A stretch of 64,000 nt of DNA. It comes from Druceiella hillmani. Its lineage: Eukaryota; Arthropoda; Insecta; Lepidoptera; Hepialidae. This document shows, one piece after another, positions 12,110 through 24,691 of the stretch. The stretch is taken from assembly GCA_039881145.1 (NCBI GenBank), contig JAYKKI010000013.1, positions 39,575,501 to 39,639,500 of the forward strand. Direction: 5' to 3'. The position numbers were made by a program, and so were the translations under genes. Below the pieces are notes generated by a model, which ran no database searches, had not been told where the DNA came from, and saw only the letters and a list, made by a program, of their open reading frames with translations. Positions within the stretch are counted from its first letter, which is position 1, and the number at the start of each line of letters is the position of its first letter.

Positions 12110-12159
12110 ATGCGTGTTTATAAAGATACCTTTTCCAAGGAATCTTTATAAACGCGCAT
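12110..12159. repeat. Inverted repeat, 23-bp arms, 4-nt loop
   Basis: Left arm 12110-12132 (ATGCGTGTTTATAAAGATAC...) pairs with 12137-12159 with about two to three mismatches. It makes a compact hairpin with a TTCC loop. A flanking 'ATAATACATGCG' also recurs right after the right arm (about 12161-12172), suggesting an inverted duplication. Confidence 0.6.
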
Positions 12160-13715
12160 ATAATACATGCGAGGAAATGTTTAAAATATCCGTATAATAA
12201 TCTAAAGACATGTTTTTAAAATATCTGTTTCCAAATCGAATGATATATAGGCTTTTTTCTGTAAACTATTATTTTAAATTCTTTTATCTCTAGATACGCA
12301 TATATAGTTTGACAGATATACTAATTCACTTTCTCAAATAAGAAGTAAAAATAGGACTGTAAATATTCTAATATATCATGATAAGGACAGGCGACATCCG
12401 ACATCCGCCAATCTGTTTCAGACGTTTTTTTAAAACGAACGATATATATCATACCAAATAGAAAAAAATATTCTGAAAGGGAGATCCCGTCTGAGAAAAA
12501 AAATGTTTGTCCTTTATTTCATATTATAGCGATTTATAAAAATGAGATTTAAAAGTAAAGCTATTTGCAAAGCTTTTTAATATATTTTTTGACAATAAAA
12601 TTTAACAAACTTATTTCCAATATAATAATGCTAATATTTTTTAAAAATTTGTCTCAATAAAAGGGTTTAATAATCCATATGACCAACGTTAAAATAGTTT
12701 AATACCAAGAAGGTAAACTCGATAAAACTACATACACAAAGGTAAAATGATCTCCAGTAGTGGAAATGTAGAATAATCTACATAACCTTTATCTACATAT
12801 CCTTTTTAAGGAAATAATGATATGTGACTACTGAAATTCAGATATATTTGTTTCTAAAGTAAAAAAAAGTTACAATTTAATTTATGCCGCTTCAAATTGA
12901 TATTAGCAGTATGACGTTAAAGTAGTTATCTCAATTTATTTTAATGAAAGTTAAATATGGTACGTGTACCTTTTTGGTAAATATAAATTTATAAAGATAC
13001 ATTTTTTAGTTATATTTTGTAATATTCTAATGAAAATTTATATGCACAGAGTAATTTAAGAAAAAATAATAATAGGCTTGTATTATATTCAATTCACGAA
13101 CAAATAAATAATTGTGCAATTTGGTACAATCTATTCTATTGGTAGAAGGACAAAACTGGAAAAAAATTTTTTTATTACATTATTATTGAAATTCTTGTTC
13201 CAGTAGCCAATAAGATTTTTTTACATGAAACATTAAGTTTAAACTTTTTAGCATTTTTAAAGAATTAAAATTTCCCAAGAAAAAATACAACCTCTAAATG
13301 CTTATTGATTGTAATATTTTACTAGAATCTTGCAAAAGTATACTATAGTGGGAACAGTTTTTACAAAACTTTCAAGTTTTAGGAATGAACAGAAAAATTG
13401 TTCATAAAAAGTTCAGTTTGACGTCTTCGAAATGACTTGTATCCACGTCTAACAAATCACTTCAAGCGATGATCCCTTTCCGTGAATTTGGGATAAATTG
13501 GTATAAAAAGAAATTGTATTTTTCACTACAATTTATTTCGGAAGCAGATTAAATTATTAAACCTGGAAACCGATTTGGTCCACACGTATCACCAAATTTT
13601 ATTTAATTGTCCCGTAACTAAATGCGTTTTGGTAAAACTGTAGTATTTAAATCTTCTATATACAAAGAAGTTATATTTCCATACGTAGTTCTATGTCATA
13701 ATTTTTTCGAAAGTT

Positions 13716-13719
<4 letters not shown>
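12160..13719. other. AT-rich non-coding DNA
   Basis: Only short homopolymer A/T runs and a local CGACATC duplication near 12392. No gene seen. Confidence 0.4.
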
Positions 13720-13768
<49 letters not shown>

Positions 13769-13775
13769 TATATAT
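13720..13775. repeat. (TA)n microsatellite
   Basis: A nearly pure TA dinucleotide tract with one A interruption near its end. Confidence 0.9.
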
Positions 13776-13834
13776 TAAAAGATTACGAACAGTAATTCAC
13801 ACTATGCGCACCACTTTATGTCATATTGTGTGTC

Positions 13835-13925
13835 CCCGCGAATTCTCTCGCCGATGCTGTTAATATTAAATACAGAAAAGTAACGTTTGTTGAATTTTTT
13901 ATAGAAGAGATCCTGTGGGGTGCGG
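13835..13925 (+). repeat. Short direct repeat, copy 1 (possible LTR or TE remnant)
   Basis: GCGAATTC, then GCCGATGCTGTTAATATT, AAATAC and AGATC...TGCG recur in the same order at about 14945-15045, 1.1 kb downstream. This could be a pair of decayed LTRs or two fragments of one repeat. No TG...CA ends or primer-binding site could be identified. Confidence 0.3.
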
Positions 13926-14944
13926 GTTAACTAGCTTATGAAATTCGATGCTAGAGAAAGCCTTACGAAAATAAAAATGTACAAAACACTTAAGCGTGAA
14001 TAAAAGTGTTTGATATTAAATTCTTATTTTTTATTTCCAAAAAATATTATTAGTCGAAACAAAACAATAGTCTACTAAAGGGATAACACGGGATCAGAAA
14101 TGTGTTTTGTGTTTAGACTTAGATGAAATATGAATATACCAAGACCTCGTCCACTTTCCCTCGATCGATATTCGTAAGCACATAGAAACGTATATGAGTA
14201 ATATAATTTACTTCTACACATTTACTTTCAGAACAAAGTAACTATTTTCGAGACTACCTAAACTCTAAAGACATGATATGGTAAAACCATTACATCTATG
14301 AAGAGATTGTTAATGGATTTGTTATTTTTTCGAACTTATTATTTTTATATGTTAGTTTAAATAAATTAGCAATTATCTAAATATATTTGTTTATATCCAT
14401 GTAATTCCTTCTAGAATAAAGAGAAAAGACATTATCCATTTTAATGACTATGTACTGAATATAGCGTAACCGAGTGTATAGTAAACAAACTAAAGTCAAG
14501 CAAACAAACTAAAATGCAAGCTAAAGTCGAAGCATAAATTGTAACGCAGAATAATTGCATGTATTAATTTTTTCCATAAATCAACAAAATGAAATAAGCC
14601 ATTATGAAACCAATTTCCATTTCATTAATCTACAACTTAATACAGGCATTATTCAAGTTATTCGAATACTAAAATCGCGGGACTTATCATAATGAGTTCA
14701 ATAATCTCAGTCAAAACCTAATATTCTTGCAATAATATAAAGTATTTTATATGAAATAAAAAAAAATGGTGTCCACAATATAGAAGTGAAAACTTTAACA
14801 ACCAATATAAGTATCAGAAAATTTAAATAAAAAATTAAGAGACAAAAATAAAATACTCTTATTATATTTAATTGTACTCAAATAAAATATTATTCAAAAA
14901 TAGAAAGTTACTCTTAAAAAGAATAAATGTACTCCGCGTTAGAG

Positions 14945-15045
14945 CGAATTCGTTCGGCCGATGCTGTTAATATTATTGTACTTAAATACCTGAGTCAATA
15001 AACTGCAGATTAATTCAGTATTCAGATCTCCTGTGAATTGCGAAA
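14945..15045 (+). repeat. Short direct repeat, copy 2
   Basis: The partner of 13835-13925. It contains GCGAATTCGTTCGGCCGAT, then GCTGTTAATATT, and further on GAGTCAATAAA, which could act as a poly(A) signal within an LTR. The assignment is weak. Confidence 0.3.
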
Positions 15046-15149
15046 TCCTCAAATGCTCAATTTCGAAAGCTATCGAGTAACACATTTGGTTTGTTTTAAC
15101 GAAAGGGTGAAAGCCAAATTAGATGAGGTTTCATTTTAATCAATGGTAT

Positions 15150-15703
15150 TAATCCTCAATCATCTCACCTTTTTATACCATCGCGTTGATCGGTGTGACG
15201 AAATATTTAAAAAATTCGATGTAGGTTACTCAAATGCTGTAATTAACCTCATTACGCGTGGCGAAAGTTGTATGTACTGGTACGAAGTAGACATTAAGAG
15301 ACAGTGTAGGCAATAGCTATTCTGCTATGAAAAATTGTCTAAAAAGGTGAAGAAAGGACAAATTGCTGGAAACAAGATGGTTGACTCTTTCTTCGAAAAG
15401 TCAGGTTATTATGTAACGAACTTTCTAAAACATAAAAAACACTTGCCGCATATAAGTATACTAGCAATTTTTCGCCTGTTATTTTCGAGAAAGACAGCCT
15501 CTCGCACCATGCAATTTCCATTTAATCATAGGATTAAAGCATAAAATCCGAGAAATACTATTCCCGAACGTTGAACAAGCGGTGACTGCCTTCTAAAATG
15601 CCGTGGCAGAGACATCCAAGGAAGAGTGGACTGATTGCTTCTCCCAATAGTTCGATCGCATAAATGTATACTGTGCCATGAGGACTATTTTGAAAAGCAG
15701 TAA
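15150..15703 (+). pseudogene. Mariner transposase fossil (C-terminal two thirds)
   Basis: Mariner transposases cut and paste DNA using a D,D34D catalytic triad. Translating with frameshifts gives the family landmarks in order: VDRCDEIFKKFDVGYSNAV, then TRGES where active elements have TGDES (the first catalytic Asp is lost), WYEVDIKRQ, KVKKGQIAGNKMVDSFF, YKYTSNFSPVIFEK, LAPCNFHLI, the IFPNVEQAVTAF-type helix, SKEEWTDCFSQ, and HEDYFEKQ before TAA at 15701-15703. The stretch holding the second and part of the third catalytic-site motif (HHDNA.../PYSPD) is missing between about 15490 and 15510, an internal deletion. Several in-frame stops remain. The N-terminal DNA-binding half is not convincingly visible, although 15095-15130 may be a trace. 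Dead element, abutting a LINE fragment. Confidence 0.85.
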
Positions 15704-15799
15704 TCGAACTACAAACTTTTTAGTTGGTTCCATTTTTTATATTCTAAATAGTTTCCGTATTACTCTCGTAATACGTGGTTGATTAATTCAGTATGATGA

Positions 15800-16560
15800 A
15801 TATACTATCACCGGAATCCATCTGCATTTTCTGGATGAGGTCGTTGATTTGAAAGTCAGATTTTATTCGCAATTGACTTTTTATGGACATATGGCGGATA
15901 GCAAAAAAATCGTTTTGAAAACTTAGATTCGCGTTGCATAATTCAAAGGATTTTCAATCCATGTCATCAATTCGCCTGCTATACACTTAGTGCAGAGTCT
16001 ATTAAATCTGACTCTAGTATTTGGAGTCCACACAAAGCCAGCTTGATGATTACAAATGAACAAAAGACGTTCCACCAATATCTGTACATGAGGTAGTAAG
16101 GTTATATTACCCTTCTATTTCCTATCGGGTTTGCTAGGCTTCTATTCCTTGCAATTCAGCAGAGACGTTACGTTTATAAAAGTTAATTTTCAGCTATTAA
16201 AAGGAAAGATCCTACGCTCTCTATTATTGAGTAAACTTTTATTGTTCATACTTGACAATTTCATGAATTCACGCAATCATCACCATTTTGCTATACCGCA
16301 CTCTAGAACCGAATAATATCGAAACTCTCCAGTTTTCTGCGGTATTCAACTGCTCAATCATTGGAGAGCCGTCGCCTCAGAATAAGATTTGTTTGTTATG
16401 AGAAAAAGTAAATATGTTGAAATGTCGTCGTTGCCTTTTGTAGTTTTTGTATATTTTTATCGTGTTCAATCAAAAAGTTTAACTTTTTTAACCATTAATT
16501 TCTTATGTTACGAATAGTTTACTTATAATATATCAATAAATATATATGTGTACATAAATA
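15800..16560 (+). pseudogene. Jockey-like LINE fragment, copy 1 (RT C-terminus and 3'UTR)
   Basis: This is the 3' part of a non-LTR retrotransposon also present at 31795-33080 and 61485-62960. The frame-shifted translation includes the post-catalytic RT pattern 'GIHLH..', 'LTF.GHMAD', 'SIRLLYT.LVQS', 'SP..SL', 'ERTKDVPP'-type remnants, then FYSLQFSRDVTFIKVNFQLL around 16135-16200 and 'FLDNFMNSRNHHHFAIPHSRTE' homologues. A 3'UTR follows, ending in AT-rich tails near 16560. The catalytic [YF]ADD region is absent, so the copy is truncated at its 5' side, where it meets the mariner remnant. Confidence 0.75.
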
Positions 16561-16565
16561 AGTAA

Positions 16566-18090
16566 CAATTTTAATTGTACCCGTGACTCTTTTTATTACT
16601 ACGATTAACACATTCCTCATTTAAATAAAAGTTTTATTTTGCGTAATTTTGGCCAGGTTATTGAATTTTTAATAAATAAATAAAATCACAATTTATTATT
16701 TGAATATCTATTAATAAATAAATAGGTCTAACTTTATTTAGGTTATACTCGTTATTTTATTAATATCAATGTCCTTTATGAAATGTTTTTTTAAATATTA
16801 AGATGTCGTCCAAAAACAGATAAACTTGACGAAAGTTGTCTCGACGAAAATATACATGTTTTGATCATATCGTTTTTGTATGTCAATGAAAAATCTTAGA
16901 AATTTCAACTGAATTAAATTAGATTTTTGCAAACAGACACTCAAAATTAAATTTCAATTGTATTAAATTTATTATTTGCGAGGACACGCTCGAATGATTT
17001 CAATAGCCGACTAAAAAATTCTCTTTGGAAATCGAACTTAAATAAAACATAAAAGCTTCTTAATTGAATGTCTTGAATATTGAATAAACAGAAATGTTAG
17101 TATTTCGAAATTATGACGAAAAAGTTTGAATGTACTCCAAACGAATTCGAAAAAGTTTGAATGACTCACATTTGATAATATAAAATTAGTAATATATTAT
17201 TAAAATTTTCATCGAGGAAATTGTTTGCTCAAGGCTAACATTATCTAAATTATTGAATTATCCGAACTTTCTTCTTTTATCTCAATTATTACAATAAGTT
17301 TGCTAAATTGATTTCGTCAAATACGATTTACGTCGATTCATTTAAACCTACTGGTACGACTCGCCTCTTCAGATTTTTATGTTATTTTGCTTTTTTTGGA
17401 ATGTATTTTTCCCTTAATAAATTGTTAATTAACCACATTTGTTAAATAATAAATTTATTTTGAACTAAGCGTTTAATAATTGAAACCTTTAGTTATATGT
17501 AAGTTTAAACAACCAATATATACAAATACGATGGATAATCTACTACAGACTACGTCTTTTAAAGTGAAAAGAAATATTTATTTAACAAATTTGCAACTTA
17601 CTTTAAGCTACGCGAAACGGTGATTTTTTTTTAATTTACAACATTTAAAACCGTCTTTTATCTACCTGAAATAGATTAGTCTTAAAAACGGAATAGTTTA
17701 ATAAAACTTCAACACATCAAGTTATTCCATCAAAAGATATCCTACAGTTCCATGAAATACTTTTATTTAATACACAAAATCTCTCGTTCACATGTCAAAT
17801 AGAACACGTTAATGAAAAAAACTTTAATTACTCGTTACATAATACAAGTCTGGCGAGTAATCATTTAGTAACTATGTAATAAGATTTCACTATTTGATAG
17901 GTTTTAGAAACATTTCCAAGAATTTTGATTTTATTATCATTTCAAAGTATCTTTTCTTTCCAAGAAAATATACTTTGAACCAAAGCGGCATCTAAACGAT
18001 CGTGCTCATATTTACTAGAGCAGCTCAATAAACCAACTTATGTCGAACCTTATAATGAACAGGACACGTGTCTGACGAGTCTCTCAATTA
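16566..18090. other. AT-rich non-coding DNA
   Basis: A short local duplication (AAAAAGTTTGAATG at about 17119 and 17150). Nothing else recognised. Confidence 0.4.
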
Positions 18091-18097
18091 ATAATCA

Positions 18098-18480
18098 ATA
18101 CGTCTGCGTATGTTTATGTTTATGTATCTACATGTAATATTTTAATATGGCTTATTCTTTCAATACATCTGCCTATGATTTATGTACATGCGTCTACGTA
18201 TAATCCTTCAATACGTCTGCGTATGCTTTATGTATATGTATCTACATGTAATCTTTTAATATGGCTTATTCTTTCAATACATCTGCGTATGATTTATGTA
18301 CATGCGTCTACGTATAATCCTTCAATACGTCTGCGTATGCTTTATGTATATGTATCTACATGTAATCTTTTAATATGGCTTATTCTTTCAATACATCTGC
18401 GTATGATTTATGTACATGCGTCTACGTATAATCCTTCAATACGTCTGCGTATGCTTTATGTATATATATCTACGTACACC
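18098..18480 (+). repeat. Composite 114-bp minisatellite, about 3.3 units
   Basis: Tandem copies recur every 114 bp, for example TATGTACATGCGTCTACGTA near 18180, 18294 and 18408. Each 114-bp unit is itself a dimer. One half begins CAATACGTCTGCGTATGC and the other CAATACATCTGCGTATGA, so an older ~50-63-bp monomer was duplicated, diverged and then amplified. Full copies are almost identical. The outer edges (18098-18170 and 18460-18480) are diverged. Because 114 is a multiple of three, one frame stays open throughout, but I regard it as a repeat artefact. Confidence 0.9.
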
Positions 18481-19494
18481 GTAATGCATGTTGTCATGTT
18501 TTCTACTAAATAAAGTAGAGAATTCCCCACTAAAAAAGCATAGAATTAGTTGTCGGTTTCCAAGGTAGAAATAATCAAAGGAATAGTTTCAAGGATATTG
18601 GGAGCTTTTGCTACTATACAACAGAATATGTTTGACATGACCTGTTCATGAGACTCTATCACATGCTCCAATGGGATATTTAAAAGTTTTCCATTTCTCC
18701 TCAGAGGGACAAATTGAAGGTACATTTTGGATGAAAATATAAACAGAATATTGAAAAATTCTGCATTTCAAAGGACAGTCAAAAAAGTTATAATCAATAT
18801 TAAAATTTTTAAGTACAGAAATTTATACGTCAGTAAAAAGACGACAGAAGTTTGCTAAAAGAATTTGTGAACTAAAATTGTACCTACTAAAATATTTTGG
18901 ACTAACAAATTTACCATATATATCAGAGTATCCTTCCTATCCGAGTATCCTTTTTATACAGTCTAGTCAATATGACCACGATTTTGTACGGCTATACATT
19001 CATATATCAGATGTGAGATGAGCTTCGTACATTCTACTGAATGGCAATCCTCCAAAGAAACTACACAACAAATTTTATTATTTTTCTCATAAGACTTATT
19101 AGTTTAATACCAATTTTCATCCCCATGAAGTTGTACTTTTTATAATTTTTTTTCTTTTCCTTTTTTATTTTTTTGAGAGACAGTCATGTTTCATATCAAT
19201 AAATAAATTTTGGGCAATAAGGGTTTGGCCTAGTTTAATTCAACAACCAATATACATAGTGTAGAAAATTTATTGGTAATAACAATCAACAAGCTTCAAA
19301 TATAGGTTCGAAGTATTTATCGATAATTTTAAATATTTCCTAGTGCAATCACTCAAAAAGTTGATCTCGTGAAATATTAATATATTTAAATTCCAGTCGA
19401 CAAGTTACTGTGTCAATATGGCACAGCATAGTGTAATATGACCAGTTACTATAATAACGTAGTAGGGCATAGTGTAATAGGGCATATTAGAGAT
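18481..19494. other. AT-rich non-coding DNA
   Basis: I see nothing recognisable. Confidence 0.4.
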
Positions 19495-19948
19495 TTTGCA
19501 AACTTAGCTTTTGCCCGCGGTTTCGCCGCATGAAGTTAGGAAAATCGGAAAAACATATTTTTGAAGGAAGAGGTGCACATTTCAATCAGGTCTGTTATGC
19601 ATTTCTGATGTAAGTATTATTTTGAACATGATTTACCAGATTTGACTTTTAATACTCACTGTGATGCAGCATCACGGGATACGCGTTTAATGCGATGTAT
19701 TTGAACTGAAATATCATACAATGAATTGGGAATATTAATGGAACATGTTTTCAATTGGGTAAATTAAATTAGTAGTAAAGCATTCAGTTTTCCGCGCGCG
19801 GGCCCAATTTTCAGCGTTTATTTAAATTAGGTTGGATAATACCAATGTGCAAAATTGTATTAAAATCCGTTAAGCTGTTTAAGCGTGGAAACTAAACCCG
19901 TAAAGACAAAGAAACAAATACCTACCCAGCGTATCGCTTTTATAACAT
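19495..19948 (+). mobile_element. Arthropod SINE/RTE-like interspersed repeat, decayed
   Basis: The 5' part reads CTTAGCTTTTGCCCGCGG and then TTTCGCCGCATG. The 3' part has AAAATCCGTTAAGCTGTTTA, then AGACAAAGAAACAAATACC and CGCTTTTATAACATTA. This head and tail combination ('TTTGCCCGCGGCTTCG' ... 'AAAATCCGTTCAG...' ... 'TTTATAATATTAG') is one I recall as common in arthropod genomes, usually annotated as SINE- or RTE-related. The class assignment is from memory. Confidence 0.5.
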
Positions 19949-22900
19949 TACTGATAAATTTATATAATTTATTTTTAAGCTATGATTACTACGTGTAAAA
20001 TTTTGTTATATGAACCATTTAAATGTAAAATCACATGCTTATGCAATAAAATTGCTTGTTAAATTGAAACTAGTAATCTTGAAAGAGATATTGACTAGTT
20101 TATTAGAATAATTAAAATTACAGTACTTTTAAAAACAAGATAACTTTTACAAACTAACTTCACATTCTTGAAAAAGATTAAAATCACTATTTCACTGTAT
20201 AATACTCTAACCTGAGTCTTCATTGTACTCAACACTCGTGTGTTTTTCCGTGAATGTTCCCTCTCGCAAGATTTTGAAACACATTTTCATTGTGATAATC
20301 TCGGAATTTGCCTAAGTTTGTGAAATTGTAGATAAATAATGTATAATGGCGAATGTTTAGAAACCTTCGGACATGCCATTGCTCTGTCGTGATGGTTCTA
20401 TTCAGCAATAATTTTTTTTTTAATTGTGCAATAATTGTTTCTTCCAACTATCAAAACAACTTTGATTGGTACCTTGATTATCTCATAAAATAAGCTAGAA
20501 ATTACCGATATTCTTGATCAGAAATGATTTACATCAACACGTGACTCCTGATTCTCAACAACAGACAAACATAGCGATCTTTCTTTCATATCACACAATT
20601 ATAAATTCGTTAAAATATGATAATCGCTATTGTATGCCTAAAATATATTTTAGTCATCTGGACTTAAATATTTAATGTTAAATCCCAACCTTTTATGATT
20701 TTATTTGCTATAATAAACGAACTCATTAATATCGACCAAGGAAAACAAAGGAAATGGCAATATAATTGGGGCAAAAAAGGTTAAACATTTATGATTCAAA
20801 TGAGACACATTACCTTCCAGTAAAGTCGATATAAGGCTTAACATAATTTGAAGGCGAAAAAATGTAGAATAATTTCCGAACGGAAGTCATTGGGTTCAAA
20901 CCCAGAAACTAGAGAATGTATTTTTAAATATAAAAAATAAGCTTTTTTTATTGTCAGCTCTACAGCTTTTATTCTTGCTCGTCTTAAGTGGATGCCTGAA
21001 GCACAGAAAATATTCCTTCATATCGTTTGCAAATTTCCAGCTTTAATCAAATGGAATTTTGCTGATGATATTACTTCTAAAACATCGTTAGAAATTATAA
21101 CTTTTAACCTTTAAGGTACATCTTAAAAAATGTCTTGTGCGATTGCAAGAATGGGACAACTCAGACACTTACCGAAATAAAGGATTAAGTAAAGCATATT
21201 TTAAAATTACTGAAACCCACCCTAGCCTATACTTAAAGAGACATCAAAATTTATTAATTCCAAAGAATCCTTACATTTCAAGAAATCTTTTGACCTGAAA
21301 ACATTTTTAAAATGTGTCTGGAGTAAGGGAAGCAATCAAGTCTATATCAGTGCCAGTTTCTGTCAAATTAGTTTCAAAATGCAATAACCTAGCCCATAAT
21401 AAATGTAGCATTACTATGGAAATTTGTATCAACATATCATCTGTGATGTTTTACTGTGACATTTGTGAGTATATACCAGTACGATTAGAGGCATTGAAAT
21501 AATTTCAAAACCATATAAATATGTTACATCAAATACCACTTCTCTGTATTAAATAAAAGTAAGTTGCAAATGAAATAAACTATTCAAAACAAAATTTGCT
21601 TAAATTTCACTGTAATTCCAATTTTCTATTTGATTGAACTTTATGAAATTATGTAAAATAATCTAATCAAAAACTATTTACACAATCTCCTAAGTTGTGT
21701 TACCAGAAAGTTGTTTACTATGTTAAATGTGAAGGAGTGATGATTTGTACCGTTAATTCTTGAATTTGCCGTTGCACATCCCGACTTTATCGTAGTTTGA
21801 TATATTGAGTACCTTTTAGGCGCTTTCTATTTTTTTTACTTAAAAATATGAGTACTTTTCAAATACTCAAATTATCGGAAAATTTAAATATTATTGGCAA
21901 GCTAATTAAGAATTTTTTTTGGTATTTTGTTTCTTTTTGTCGGCTCATTAACTTACACTGACTTTCTAATTAGAAACAAGCTGATAAGCCAAAAACGACT
22001 ACTTTCAAGGGAGTTCTTTTACAATATTAATTTTTGCATAAATTTGAGTAAAGATCTTTAAAATATTTTTTGCTTAGAATATATAAAAACATTAAGTGTG
22101 TTACTTATAGAATAACACATTATATTTTAGCATATTATTATTTTCGAAATTTTCAGCGACTCATCGTTTTTTAGAAATATACATTTTTAAATAATGTTTT
22201 ATTGTAAGTATTTTAACCAATAATATTTATATACTTTAGCTAAAGATGATTCCGAAATAAAGCCATTATCATAAATTTTAATAAATTATATAGTTAAATA
22301 AAAAAATGCGATCCCGTAATATGATATGGCGTTTTTATAACATACATATAATACAAGAAAAATTTATTTATAATAAAACAACAAGTAAAGCTCCACTACA
22401 AGTTTCTACTAGAAAATAACGCTATTTTTATTTGACAAAATTGCATTTAGAAGTTATTACAAAACAAATAAGATTCATAACAAAACTATTAAAATTTCTT
22501 TTATATGCGCTATATTATTTTTAAACACAATTTTTTTTCGGAAATCAAAGTACTGAATTCAAAAATGGATTTATATACAATTTAAACTCAACATATATGC
22601 TTTAATTTTTCTGATATAAGCTGACATACGCTTTCGTTTAAGAGTACTTAATTTTTCAGAAAAATACATGTATAATAGTTCCAAATAATATGCGAAATTC
22701 ATCTTTCGGGCTGACTTGTCATCGGCGTTATTTTAACCACTCAAGCAGCTAATAATATTGGTATGAACAAATATGGTATTTAATTATTGAAATTGTTCGT
22801 TACTTTAAACTTACGATTTGTTTTGTATCGATTTAAACAAAATGACAATAATAACGTCAGAGAAGCATGCCTTTACTGGGTGTTGCTCCGGGACACGCTG

Positions 22901-24502
22901 CTAAAGTGTTGTACATTTTTTAACATAATTTTTTAGCATGCCAATAGCTACGATAATACAACATACAATTACTTTAATACAAAAAGGGTTTTTACAAACA
23001 TCGATTTTCCTAAAAATAGAGGAAACGTATACTTTTTCACCCAAAAATTTTCAACAAAAATTATTAAAAAAAAGTTTCCAAATATCTAAAACATCTTATA
23101 TATTTACTCGGGGAATCCTTTTTCGAAGGTTTAATTAAAATTTCAAGTATATTTAGTGAAAAATATTGAGTCATGTTTTATTAGTATGCTAATTGAAAAA
23201 TGGTATTTGAAGAAAAGACGTTTAACATTTTACAATCCACATTGGAAAGTTTTGAAATTGACAAACCCTCTATTAAGTCTATAAGTTTGCGTGAAAAGTA
23301 ATTTTTAAAAGAAAATATCCAAAAAAATTTCTTTTTCATAATTTCATTCAAATTAATTTTTTGTGTAAAAAATTGTTAGTTTGAGAAAAACGCTTTAAAA
23401 TTTTGCAACCCGTTTTTAACGGTTTCGTTAAAACTTGTAGCCGAAAAATTTTGGGAAAATTATTGACGCAATACTATTCTAATTATAATCTAGTAGTAAC
23501 TTGTTCATAAATAAATTTCTCGTAGGGTCAGGAGTGAAGTTACTCCTTAATCTAAATGTTGCCCTTTATTTAGGAGAATAACCAACTTAGATTTAATAGG
23601 TAAAATTTAGATTAGCTAGTATACCGGAGAATACATGGCTCTCACAAGTTAAATCCATGTCTAATTAAACTTGTAGTAAGTATAAACACGTAAACAACGT
23701 ACGCATCGTGGAGTATGTCCTACGTCAAGCTACTTTGTTTTGATGTAGCTTAAGTAGCAAATTTGTTGCTCGTTTTCAACTTGGAACTGGTTAAAATTAT
23801 CTTATTGAAGTACATGGAGCTTTCATATTTCCATGACAGAAAATGATCAGCATGATATTATACGAACATAGATTATGTACTATATGAACATAGATTATGT
23901 ATTATGATAATACTGGTATATTGCTTCATAACTAGATAGACATATAATATCTTAATTCACAATTCAAATAATTTAATAGAAATAAATTTTTAAATTAATT
24001 TCGGTTGACACAATCAAAATATTCAAATGGATATCGAACTTGTCACAATACGTTTTAAAAGTATTTTGGACTAAAGGTTGACTAGATCTGTTAAGATCCT
24101 TGATTCCAACAGATAGTTCAGTCCGACGATATTTGTAGATAGTCTTAAAGTAACTTTTTCATATAGTGTTGACAATATATTCATGACCTCTTGTTTTATC
24201 TCAGAAGTTAATATCCAATATATCAATACAGTTTTATTACTGTTTACCTTGATAAAAAATCTACGATGCAATATGATGAAATGAGTTATGGATGTGTATA
24301 CATTTAACCATGCAATACAAAAGTTTCTAATCTCTAAAATAAATTTTCAGTAGTGCTAGCTATCAAAACTAGGAGGTTCATATGACTGCACTAAAGACTC
24401 TAAGTCCATTTTCCTGTTCATATGAAAAGTACGCCAAATAATATATTCCATAAATCATATTTCCTCTTTACTTGTTTTTCTTAAATAATATATATATTTA
24501 TA
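19949..24502. other. AT-rich non-coding DNA
   Basis: It includes a small direct repeat ATGAACATAGATTATGTA (near 23866 and 23884), a GGGTTCAAACCC palindrome near 20890 and a GC-richer patch at 22855-22905. The 62-codon Cys-containing frame at 21314-21502 (with AATAAA at 21550) looks somewhat protein-like, but lacks any motif I know. No transposon recognised. Confidence 0.35.
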
Positions 24503-24691
24503 TTAAAGATACATTCTTGGATAAAATTTAAAAAATACTTCAAAAGCAATTGACGGAATTCTTCTAAGATAACTCAGTTGTCTCCCTGTAGGTGTGTCAC
24601 AGGTGTCTTTATCGGAAACCGTCTGACATGAAAACATAAGATTTAGCATAGTAATAAAACAATCTAAGCCACTCATATCTCTATAAGCAAA
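24503..24691 (-). other. Exon-like open frame after a good splice acceptor
   Basis: On the minus strand ACTTTTAACTCTTAG (acceptor-like) is followed by an open frame from 24691 to a TAA at 24505-24503. It includes FAYRDMSGLDCFITMLNLMF, then SCQTVSDKDTCDTPTGRQLS and YLRRIPSIAFE, after which it turns Phe/Tyr-rich. The first ~50 codons have balanced composition and higher GC than the flanks. A weak donor GAA|GTATTT sits where the composition changes. A minus-strand exon is plausible, and it would share orientation with the candidate terminal exon at 2.1 kb. The domain is not recognised. Confidence 0.25.

Noticed and set aside
13835..15045. A complete LTR retrotransposon between the two short direct repeats
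   Set aside because: No TG...CA ends, primer-binding site, polypurine tract, or gag/pol coding between them. The gap is only about 1.1 kb.
18175..18513. 112-codon repetitive open frame
   Set aside because: The frame is open only because the 114-bp repeat unit is a multiple of three. No start context or homology.
20875..20910. GGGTTCAAACCC, resembling a tRNA T-arm / B box
   Set aside because: No acceptor, D- or anticodon arm can be built around it in either direction. Treated as a chance palindrome.
21314..21502. 62-codon Cys-containing frame
   Set aside because: No ATG start, no splice-site support and no recognised Cys spacing. Length is within chance expectation.
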